From Gp6-AA40 sp035571515 (GTDB lineage: Bacteria > Acidobacteriota > Vicinamibacteria > Vicinamibacterales > UBA2999), in NCBI GenBank assembly GCA_035571515.1, contig DATNCQ010000233.1, positions 1 to 64,000 of the forward strand: a stretch of 64,000 nt of DNA, read 5' to 3'. Positions 57,479-64,000 of this stretch are shown one piece after another; position 1 is the stretch's first letter; every line of letters starts with the position of its first letter. A model generated the notes under the pieces. The model had not been told where the DNA came from. It did not search any database and saw only the letters and a program-made list of their open reading frames with translations. Position numbers and translations under genes: made by a program.

Positions 57479-58987
57479 ATGCCGTCGGCAGTCCCCGGGC
57501 GGTTCGTCACATCCCGACATCTGCTTCGCCTTGCGTTGTGGTGTGTCCTGCTCGCGGCGGCCTCGTACACGACGGCCGACCCGGACCTCTGGGGTCATCT
57601 TCGATTCGGCCTCGACATTCTGCGCGACGGAACGGTCGCCACGGTGGACCCCTATTCGTTCAGCGCGGATCGACCTTGGGTCAACCACGAATGGGGCTCC
57701 GAGGTGATCACCGCTTCGGCGTTCACGATCGGTGGCAGTCCCGGCCTGGTACTCCTGAAGGTCACCATGCTGAGCGTCGTACTCGCGCTGCTGCTCTCGT
57801 CGTTGCGCGAGCGGGGAGTTGACGCCAGCGTCGATCGCGACGTGTTCGCCGCGCTCGCCGTGCTCGGCACGATGGAACAGACCCATCACGTGCGTCCGCA
57901 GTTGTTTTCCGTCGTCTGCTTTTCCGTGCTGCTGTGGTCGTTGACGGCAACGGGCCGGCGAGCGCGATGGGGCTTCTGGATCATTCCCGTCGTCTTCCTG
58001 CTGTGGGCAAACCTGCACGGCGGGTGGATGGTTGGAGGCGCCGTCCTGGGTGTGTGGGTTGCCGGTCTCGTCCTCACTGGACGTCGATCGGACGCCACGT
58101 GGTACGCGGCCGCGGGCGCCGTCGCACTGGCGGCCACGCTCGTCACTCCCTACGGCTTCGGTCTCTGGCGCTTCCTGTACGACACGGTCGGCTTCGGACG
58201 CGCCGACATCATCGAGTGGCAGCCGGTGTACGCGCTGACGTGGGATGCGTGGGCGCGCTGGGCAGCGATCGCGGGCGTGGGCATCGCGGGTCTTGCGGCG
58301 GCGAGGGGCACGGAGCGGCGACTCGAAGTGATTGGAGTGCTCGCGGCTCTCGCGTTCGCGTCGTTCATGGTCGTTCGCCTGCTGGCCTTCTTCACACTGT
58401 CGGTCCTTTACCTGGTTGGCCCGGCGTTGAGCCGGAAATACCGGGAGATGCGGACCGCCCGCGTTTCAACGCCGCTTCCGCCGTGGCGCAGGCGGCTTCT
58501 CGCCTCGACCGCCGCGGTGACGATTGCCTGCGCGGCCTCCCTTTCCGCGGCCAATACGATGCAGGTGCGCATCGACCCTCGACATACACCCGAGACCGAT
58601 GCGGTCGAATTCCTGAGGAGTCAGCCAGGATCGAAGCGGCTGCTCGTGTGGTTCGACTGGGGCGAGTACGCGATCTGGCACCTGTCGCCCGCGATGCGCG
58701 TATCCGTCGACGGCCGCCGCGAAACGGTGTACTCGTCGCGCGTGCAGGACGAACATCTGCGATTCTTCTTCGACGCGCCTGGCGGGGCCGCGCTTCCCGG
58801 CACGCTCGCAGCTGATTACGTCTGGATCCCGCGAGAGCTGCCGGCCGTGCGCCGGCTCGATGCCGAGCGATGGCGGAAGTGCTACGAGGGACCGACGTCC
58901 GTGATCTTCGCGCGCGCGGGCCTGGACGTCACGCCGTCTCGTGCCGTGCCGACGGCACCCGCCGCTTCGGTGTTCCCCGGGCCGTAG
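57479..58987 (+). CDS. Polytopic membrane protein, GT-C-like, unknown function
   Basis: 502 residues, about ten helices. The first loop holds DPDLWGHLRFGLDILRDG and DPYSFSADRPWVNHEWGSEV, acidic and tryptophan-rich as in GT-C enzymes, and a HxxG-like WANLHGGWMVGG follows. The C-terminal domain is a small soluble region (LLVWFDWGEYAIWHLSPAMR). I have seen this arrangement in acidobacterial genomes without functional data. It starts 11 nt after the PilZ gene, so cyclic-di-GMP control of surface polysaccharide is possible but speculative. Confidence 0.7.
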   Translation: MPSAVPGRFVTSRHLLRLALWCVLLAAASYTTADPDLWGHLRFGLDILRDGTVATVDPYSFSADRPWVNHEWGSEVITASAFTIGGSPGLVLLKVTMLSVVLALLLSSLRERGVDASVDRDVFAALAVLGTMEQTHHVRPQLFSVVCFSVLLWSLTATGRRARWGFWIIPVVFLLWANLHGGWMVGGAVLGVWVAGLVLTGRRSDATWYAAAGAVALAATLVTPYGFGLWRFLYDTVGFGRADIIEWQPVYALTWDAWARWAAIAGVGIAGLAAARGTERRLEVIGVLAALAFASFMVVRLLAFFTLSVLYLVGPALSRKYREMRTARVSTPLPPWRRRLLASTAAVTIACAASLSAANTMQVRIDPRHTPETDAVEFLRSQPGSKRLLVWFDWGEYAIWHLSPAMRVSVDGRRETVYSSRVQDEHLRFFFDAPGGAALPGTLAADYVWIPRELPAVRRLDAERWRKCYEGPTSVIFARAGLDVTPSRAVPTAPAASVFPGP

Positions 58988-59047
58988 CCCCCGCTCGGAC
59001 GTACGCCCCTCGACTCGCTCCGCTCGCTCGGGACATGCCCGCCGTGC
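58988..59047. repeat. CTCGACTCGCTCCGCTCGCTCGG-type repeat between convergent genes
   Basis: CCCCGCTCGGACGTACGCCC then CTCGACTCGCTCCGCTCGCT and CGGGACATGCC. It resembles the short TTCGACTCCGCTCAGG hairpins common in many GC-rich genomes, and shares CTCGACT-CGCTC with 38871. It fills the 60-nt gap completely. Confidence 0.6.
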
Positions 59048-61183
59048 CTACCGCGCGCGGAGCAATCGCAGCGCATTGGCGACGACGATGACCGTTGCAC
59101 CCGTGTCCGCGAGCACCGCCATCCAGAGCGTCGCCACACCCGCAATCGCGAGCGCGAGGAACGCCGCCTTCAGGCAGAGCGAAATGGCCACGTTCGTCTT
59201 CACGTTGCGCATCGTCGCGCGCGCCAGGCGCAGCGCGTAGGGCAGCTTCAGCAGCTCGTCGGACATCAGCGCGACATCCGCGGTCTCGAGGGCGGCGTCG
59301 GAGCCCGCAGCGCCCATGGCCACGCCGACATCGGCGGCAGCGAGCGCGGGCGCGTCGTTGACGCCGTCGCCCACCATCATCAGCGCCCCGTGCGCCGCAC
59401 GCATCGACTCCACCATCGCCTGCTTCCGCTCGGGCAGCAGCGCAGCGTGATACTCGTCTACCTGCAGCTCGCGCGCGATGGCGGCGGCGGTCGCCTCGTG
59501 GTCGCCGGTGAGCATGGCGACCGACGACACGTGCTGCGTGCGCAGCATCTCGATGGTCTCGCGGGCGGTCTCGCGCGGACGGTCGGCGACCGCGATGGCG
59601 CCGAGCGCCACGCCGTCGGCGGCGACAAAGACCAGTGACTTCCCCTCGCCGCGCAGCCGGTCGGCGTCGGGCCACGGCGCCGGAATGGCGATGCCCCTGG
59701 TGTCGAAGAACCGCTCGTTGCCGATGGCCACCGGCCGGCCGTCGACCTCGCCTTCGGCGCCCATGCCCGGCAGCGAGGCGAAGCGGCGCACCGGCGGAAG
59801 GTCGGGCAGCAGCGCGTGCGCGTGGCGGGTAATCGCGGCGGCGATCGGATGCGCGGAGCGCGCCTCGACGGCGGCCGCCAGCCGGATGACGTCGAGCGCC
59901 ACCGTGCGCCCGATGACCGCCACGTCGGTCACGTTCAGCTCGCCTTTCGTCAGCGTGCCGGTCTTGTCGAATGCGACGATGCGGATGGACGCGAGGCGCT
60001 CCAGGTAGGCGCCTCCCTTGATCAGCACGCCGTGCCGCGCGGCGACCGACAGCGCCGCGACGATCGAGACCGGCGTCGAGATGACGAGCGCGCACGGGCA
60101 GGCGATGACGAGCAGCACCAGCGCGCGATAGATCCAGGTCGCGAACGCCGCGCCCGCCAGCAGCGGCGGCGCCATCGCGACGACGATCGCGAGGGCCAGC
60201 ACCAGAGGCGTGTAGACGCGGGCGAAGCGGTCGACGAACGACTGCACGGGCGCGCGCCGCGCCTGCGCCGTCTCGACGAGGTGAATGATGCGCGCGAGCC
60301 GGCTGTCCCGCCCGAGCCGCAGCACGCGGACCTCCATCGCGCCGCGGCCGTTGATCGTCCCCGCGTACAGCTCGTCGCCCGGCTCCTTGTCGATGGGCCG
60401 CGATTCGCCCGTCAGCGGCGCCTCGTTGACATCGCTCCGGCCCGTGATGACGAGGCCGTCGAGCGGCACCTTCTCCCCGGGCCGAACGATGATCTCGTCG
60501 CCTGGCGCAATCGTATCGACCGGCACCCGCTGCTCGCGCCCGTGGCGCCGGACGAGCGCCTCCCGAGGCGTCAGGTCCACGAGCGCCCGGATCGCCTGCC
60601 GGGCCCGTTCCATCGTCCTCACTTCGAGCCACTGGGCCACGGCGAACAGGAACACGACGCTGGTCGCCTCGGGCCAGTCGCCAAGCGCCAATGCCCCGGC
60701 CACCGCGATGACCATCAGGACGTTGATGTCGAGAATGCGCGACCGGGCCGAGGTCACCGCGCGCCGGAGGGGGTAGATGATGCCCGCGGCGGCGCCGGCG
60801 AGGTAGAGCGGGAGGGCCACCCCCGGCAGGCCGGCGCTTCCGGCCGCCGCGGCGGCGGCCAGGAAGGCGCCGCAGGCCAGCATCAGCTTCCAGCGCCACT
60901 CGAGCGCCGAGCCGCCGAGCATCGGCTCCTCGTGCTCGAGCCACATCCGCATGCCGGTTTCGCCGACGGCGTCCACCATGGCGGAGGTGGTGAGCTTGGC
61001 CGCGTCGTATTTCACGTGCAGCCGCTGCCCGATGAGATCCGCCGACAGCGCCTCGAGCCCGGCCAGCGGCTTCAGGCGGCGCTCGAGGATGACCACCTCC
61101 TCGTTGCAGTCCATCCCCTCGACGCGGAAGACGGCTTCGGCGTGAAGCTCACAGACTGTGCAGGTGACGGTCTCGGTGGCCAT
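59048..61183 (-). CDS. P1B-type heavy-metal ATPase, ZntA-like (Zn/Cd/Pb)
   Basis: 711 residues. A soluble metal-binding domain with GMDCNEEV in place of GMDCxxC, so one cysteine of the pair is missing. A second cysteine cluster (CTVCELH) lies at the start. The transmembrane CPC is in VIACPCALVISTPV, the phosphorylated Asp in FDKTGTLTKGE, TGES in PLTGESRPI, and the C-terminal helix ATVIVVANALRLL resembles ZntA, which favours Zn2+, Cd2+ or Pb2+ export. No metalloregulator is adjacent. A perfect 6-1-6 palindrome at 61190-61202 precedes the ATG and might be its operator. Confidence 0.87.
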   Translation of the reverse strand: MATETVTCTVCELHAEAVFRVEGMDCNEEVVILERRLKPLAGLEALSADLIGQRLHVKYDAAKLTTSAMVDAVGETGMRMWLEHEEPMLGGSALEWRWKLMLACGAFLAAAAAAGSAGLPGVALPLYLAGAAAGIIYPLRRAVTSARSRILDINVLMVIAVAGALALGDWPEATSVVFLFAVAQWLEVRTMERARQAIRALVDLTPREALVRRHGREQRVPVDTIAPGDEIIVRPGEKVPLDGLVITGRSDVNEAPLTGESRPIDKEPGDELYAGTINGRGAMEVRVLRLGRDSRLARIIHLVETAQARRAPVQSFVDRFARVYTPLVLALAIVVAMAPPLLAGAAFATWIYRALVLLVIACPCALVISTPVSIVAALSVAARHGVLIKGGAYLERLASIRIVAFDKTGTLTKGELNVTDVAVIGRTVALDVIRLAAAVEARSAHPIAAAITRHAHALLPDLPPVRRFASLPGMGAEGEVDGRPVAIGNERFFDTRGIAIPAPWPDADRLRGEGKSLVFVAADGVALGAIAVADRPRETARETIEMLRTQHVSSVAMLTGDHEATAAAIARELQVDEYHAALLPERKQAMVESMRAAHGALMMVGDGVNDAPALAAADVGVAMGAAGSDAALETADVALMSDELLKLPYALRLARATMRNVKTNVAISLCLKAAFLALAIAGVATLWMAVLADTGATVIVVANALRLLRAR

Positions 61184-61189
61184 CTCTAG

Positions 61190-61202
61190 AGGAGACTCTC
61201 CT
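61190..61202. promoter_or_regulatory. Perfect 6-1-6 palindrome before the metal ATPase
   Basis: AGGAGACTCTCCT reads the same on both strands apart from its centre. It lies 7 nt upstream of the ATPase start at 61183, where it could bind a dimeric repressor or fold over the ribosome site. No known consensus fits it. Confidence 0.35.
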
Positions 61203-61203
61203 T

Positions 61204-61425
61204 CTATCTTCGCGGATCCCGGCCGAATGTGGGGCTCCTGCGTCCGAATGGCGGGCCGGATGGATGCCGGGTCCGATGGGGATTGGCTCGTTTTCCCCAT
61301 CGGAACCCGGCCTACGTGCGTGGGGCGGGTTCCGCCGAGGGCCGGTTCCTGCCGAAGGCGGACCCGCCGTCGGTGGGGCGGGTCCCGCCGACGGAGGCGC
61401 CTGCGGAAGGCGGACCCGCCGTACG
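61204..61425. repeat. Array of GC-rich hairpin elements upstream of the ABC exporter
   Basis: GCCGGGTCCGATGGGG (61266-61281) pairs with CCCCATCGGAACCCGGC (61295-61311) with a one-base bulge, followed by CTACGTGCGTGGGGCGGG. The right part is nearly identical to 7346-7375 in ctaA. Further copies of GCGGACCCGCCGTC and GGGGCGGGTCCCGCCGAC follow, themselves pairing. No gene occupies 61184-61493. Confidence 0.75.
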
Positions 61426-61431
61426 TATAAT
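61426..61431 (+). promoter_or_regulatory. -10 hexamer TATAAT of the ABC exporter operon
   Basis: A perfect TATAAT overlaps the end of the GC-rich repeat array (GTACGTATAAT). The start codon at 61494 is 62 nt downstream, with GGAGGCA in between as the ribosome site. No -35 is clear. Confidence 0.45.
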
Positions 61432-61493
61432 CAGTCGGATCTCCTGTAATTATTTCGGATTCCATACCGTATGCAGCAGGCGGAGGCACTCCT

Positions 61494-62486
61494 GTGATCG
61501 AAGTTCAGCATCTGACGAAACGGTACGGCCCGGTCACCGCCGTCGACGACATCAGCTTTACGGTGGAGCGGGGCGAAATCCTCGGCTTCCTCGGACCGAA
61601 CGGCGCCGGCAAGACGACGACGATGCGGGTGTTGACCGGCTACATGCCGCCGACGGAGGGGAAGGCGGTCGTCGCCGGCTACGACGTGATGGAGCAGCCG
61701 ATCGAGGCCAAGCGCCGCACCGGCTACCTGCCGGAAACGCCGCCGCTCTACCCCGAGATGACGGTGCGCGAGTACCTCGCGTTCGTCGCGAAGATCAAGG
61801 GCGTGCCGCGCGGCGAGCGCAAGGCGCGCGTCGACGACATGATGCGGAAAACGCACGTCCACGACATGGCCAACCGCCACTGCGGCAAGCTGTCGAAGGG
61901 CTATCGCCAGCGCGTCGGCCTCGCGCAGGCGCTGATGCACAACCCCGACGTGCTGATTCTCGACGAGCCGACCGCGGGCCTCGACCCGAAGCAGATCATC
62001 GAGACACGCCAGTTGATCAGGGGCCTGGCCGGCGACCACACGATCATCCTGAGCACGCACATCCTTCCCGAGGTCAGCCAGACGTGTCAGCGCGTCGTCA
62101 TCATCAACCGCGGAAAGGTGGTCGCGGTGGATACGCCCGACAACCTGACGTCGCGCCTGCGCGGCTCGGAGACGATGTACCTGCAGGTGGACGCGGGCGG
62201 TACGGATGCGGCGGCGGTGCTCGAACGCGTGTCCGGCGTGACGCGCGTCGCGGCGACCGACACCAAGCAGCAGGTCGTCGGCTACGAGGTGGACAGCGAG
62301 CCCGGGCGCGACGTCCGGCGCGAACTGGCGGCCGCCGTCGTCAGCCGCGGCTGGGGGCTGCTGGAGCTGCGGCCGATGCGCATGAGCCTCGAAGAGATTT
62401 TCCTGCACGTGACGACCGAGGAGACGGCCGCGCCGCCGGCGCCTGTCGACACCGCCACGGAACGCACAGGGGAGCTGGTGCCATGA
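61494..62486 (+). CDS. ABC transporter ATP-binding protein (GldA-like)
   Basis: 330 residues. Walker A LGPNGAGKTTTMRVL, signature LSKGYRQRVGLAQAL, Walker B VLILDEPTAGLDP, and switch histidine in ILSTHIL. The first 230 residues form the ATPase and the rest is the short C-terminal domain of the GldA family. It energises the membrane proteins encoded downstream. GTG start at 61494, with a stop overlapping the permease ATG by 4 nt. The exporter resembles the Gld gliding complex of Bacteroidota, but the substrate is unknown. Confidence 0.92.
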   Translation: MIEVQHLTKRYGPVTAVDDISFTVERGEILGFLGPNGAGKTTTMRVLTGYMPPTEGKAVVAGYDVMEQPIEAKRRTGYLPETPPLYPEMTVREYLAFVAKIKGVPRGERKARVDDMMRKTHVHDMANRHCGKLSKGYRQRVGLAQALMHNPDVLILDEPTAGLDPKQIIETRQLIRGLAGDHTIILSTHILPEVSQTCQRVVIINRGKVVAVDTPDNLTSRLRGSETMYLQVDAGGTDAAAVLERVSGVTRVAATDTKQQVVGYEVDSEPGRDVRRELAAAVVSRGWGLLELRPMRMSLEEIFLHVTTEETAAPPAPVDTATERTGELVP

Positions 62487-63253
62487 ACAACATCCTCGCC
62501 ATTGCGCACAAGGAACTGAAGTCGTACTTCTCGACGCCGATCGCCTACATCGTGATCGGCTTCTTCGCGCTGCTGTTCGGCTACTTCTTCTACGCGATGC
62601 TGATCATCTTCAACCAGCAGAGCCTGCAGCTCGGAGGACTCGGCGGCGGCGGCGGCAACGTCGACATCAACCAGCAGCTGATTCGCCCGCTCTTCCTCAA
62701 CGCGAGCGTGATCCTGCTGTTCGTGCTGCCGCTCATCACGATGCGCACCTACTCGGAGGAGAAGCGCTCGGGCACCATCGAGCTGCTGCTCACCTCGCCG
62801 GTCACCGACGTCGAGATCATCGTCGGCAAGTTCCTCGGGGCGATGGCGCTCTACGCGGCGATGCTCGGCATCACGCTCGTCCACATGGTGCTCCTCTTCG
62901 CGTGGGGCAACCCCGAGCCGAAGGTCGTCCTCACCGGGTACATCGGCCTGCTGCTCATGGGCGGCTGCTTCATCTCCGTCGGCCTGCTGATTTCGAGCCT
63001 GACGAAGAACCAGATCGTGTCGGGCATGGTCACCTTCGCGGTGTTCCTGCTGCTGTGGGTAATCAACTGGATTGCGTCGTTCACGGGGCCGACAACGCAG
63101 AGCGTGCTCAATTACCTGTCGATCACCGATCACTTCGACGACTTCACGCGCGGCATCCTCGACACCAAGCACCTCGTGTACTACTTCAGCGTGATGTCGT
63201 TCGGGCTTTTCCTGACCGCGCGATCGGTCGACACCGAGCGCTGGAAGGGCTGA
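62483..63253 (+). CDS. ABC-2 type permease (GldF-like)
   Basis: 256 residues. Starts NNILAIAHKELKSYFSTPIA, the conserved ABC-2 entrance, with six helices, TMRTYSEEKRSGTIELLLTS (a family hallmark) and FAVFLLLWVINW. A glycine-rich loop (GGLGGGGGNVD) is inserted after the first helix. It pairs with the ATPase upstream and with the GldG-like protein 5 nt further on. Together they form an exporter or mechanical complex of unknown cargo. Confidence 0.9.
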   Translation: MNNILAIAHKELKSYFSTPIAYIVIGFFALLFGYFFYAMLIIFNQQSLQLGGLGGGGGNVDINQQLIRPLFLNASVILLFVLPLITMRTYSEEKRSGTIELLLTSPVTDVEIIVGKFLGAMALYAAMLGITLVHMVLLFAWGNPEPKVVLTGYIGLLLMGGCFISVGLLISSLTKNQIVSGMVTFAVFLLLWVINWIASFTGPTTQSVLNYLSITDHFDDFTRGILDTKHLVYYFSVMSFGLFLTARSVDTERWKG

Positions 63254-63258
63254 AAACC

Positions 63259-64000
63259 ATGCTCAAAAAGATTCTGAACATCGTCGGATGGATCGGGACG
63301 GCGCTCGTCGTCGCCGCGGTTGTCGTGCGCGTCCTCATCTCGCAGGGACGGGTGGGGGCGAACTGGGACGCCTACGCCAAGTACGGCGCCTGGGCGGGCC
63401 TGGCGTGCGTGGTCCTCTACACGCTCGGCCAGTGGCGCGAGATCGCCGACTACTTCAGCAGGCGCAACGCGCGCTACGGCGCCATCGCCGGTGTCAGCGT
63501 GCTGGTGTTCCTCGGCATCCTGGTCGCCGCCAACTACCTGTCGTTCCGGCAGAACAAGCGCTGGGACCTGACGAAGAACCAGCAGTACACGCTGTCAGAC
63601 CAGACGGTGAAGCTGCTGCGCGGGCTGGCCTCGCCGGTCAAGTTCCTCGTCTTCGACCGCGCCGACGGGTTCGATCGCTTCCGCAGCGCGCTCGATCAGT
63701 ACAAGTACGAGTCGCCATCGAAGGTGGATGTCGAGTACATCGACGCGGACAAGCGGCCGGTCGAGGCGCGCCAGTACCAGGTGCAGAGCTACGGCACGGT
63801 CGTCATCGACTACATGGGGCGCACCGAGCGCGTGACCACCGCGGATGAACAGGACCTCACCGGCGGCCTGGTCAAGGTACTTAGTCCCAACAAGAAGAAG
63901 GTCTACTTCCTCCAGGGGCACGGCGAGAAAGACATCGACAGCATGGAGCGCGACGGCTACGGCGAGGTGAAGGCCGCGCTCGGACGCGACAACTACGAGG
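63259..64000 (+). CDS. GldG-like ABC exporter accessory protein, cut by window edge
   Basis: The first 247 residues are visible. Three membrane helices (VGWIGTALVVAAVVVRVLIS, AGLACVVLYTLGQW, AIAGVSVLVFLGILVAANYL) are followed by an IFT52/GIFT-like soluble domain opening DLTKNQQYTLSDQTVKLLRG. Then VEYIDADKRPVEARQYQVQS and VYFLQGHGEKDID match the GldG/DUF4350-like part of gliding-type ABC transporters. Together with the ATPase and permease it forms the usual three-gene unit. Function in non-gliding bacteria is not known. Confidence 0.85.
   Translation, partial: MLKKILNIVGWIGTALVVAAVVVRVLISQGRVGANWDAYAKYGAWAGLACVVLYTLGQWREIADYFSRRNARYGAIAGVSVLVFLGILVAANYLSFRQNKRWDLTKNQQYTLSDQTVKLLRGLASPVKFLVFDRADGFDRFRSALDQYKYESPSKVDVEYIDADKRPVEARQYQVQSYGTVVIDYMGRTERVTTADEQDLTGGLVKVLSPNKKKVYFLQGHGEKDIDSMERDGYGEVKAALGRDNYE

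Noticed and set aside
59048..61489. A metal ATPase extended to 61489
   Set aside because: The extra residues are encoded by the GC-rich repeat array and resemble repeat translations. The ATG at 61183 gives the normal start.

Overview
This is a 64 kb stretch of a GC-rich Gram-negative chromosome. The best guess is an Acidobacteriota member of the Vicinamibacteria type. The evidence is family content: paired secreted VWA-domain proteins, a DUF6152 pair, a TonB-receptor relic of the acidobacterial type, sulfatase-TPR proteins, and a porin plus Pal envelope. The assignment rests on recognition, not on a database search.

Layout. Positions 1-4074 are an accessory islet: a methyltransferase fragment, a 62-residue basic protein, a frameshifted secreted protein, an esterase with a ricin-type lectin domain, a TonB-receptor relic and tRNA-Glu(CTC). 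Two partial copies of the tRNA 3' end (near 291 and 1186) sit inside it. Positions 4173-10101 hold an M23 peptidase, a cupredoxin lipoprotein, heme A synthase, heme O synthase, a DUF420 protein and a diguanylate cyclase. Positions 10129-13050 hold a regulatory-fold/TPR protein and a sulfatase-fold/TPR protein. Positions 13088-16508 (minus) hold the F0 half of ATP synthase (atpZ-I-B-E-F) and a YbhN-like protein. Positions 16712-27172 hold two VWA proteins and then tetrapyrrole synthesis by the C5 route: HemX/CcsA-like, hemA, hemC, a cobA-hemD fusion, hemB and, past a DUF6152 pair, hemL. Positions 27913-33762 (minus) hold truA-uppS-cdsA-dxr-rseP and a glycine-zipper protein. Then come pyrE, a TolC-like channel, a family 2 glycosyltransferase and several small genes.

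Positions 40435-46244 (minus) are a tightly packed signalling operon: porin, small PstS-like binding protein, hybrid histidine kinase, receiver and HD-GYP. Positions 46347-52489 are a divergent pyrimidine locus: pyrR-pyrB-pyrC-PyrE-like one way, pyrK-pyrD-pyrF the other. Positions 52493-58987 hold Pal, two GT-C-like membrane proteins, LarE overlapping an acidic zinc-ribbon protein, and a receiver-PilZ protein. Positions 59048-64000 hold a P1B metal ATPase and a Gld-like ABC exporter cut by the window edge.

Two themes recur. Short dispersed repeats (GC-rich hairpins, low-complexity word repeats, CACGAAGA-type inverted repeats) fill operon borders and in several places enter coding sequence in frame. 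Several genes also have a -10-like hexamer only 5-8 nt before the start codon and no Shine-Dalgarno sequence, which suggests leaderless transcripts. No rRNA, CRISPR array, intact transposase or integrase was found.
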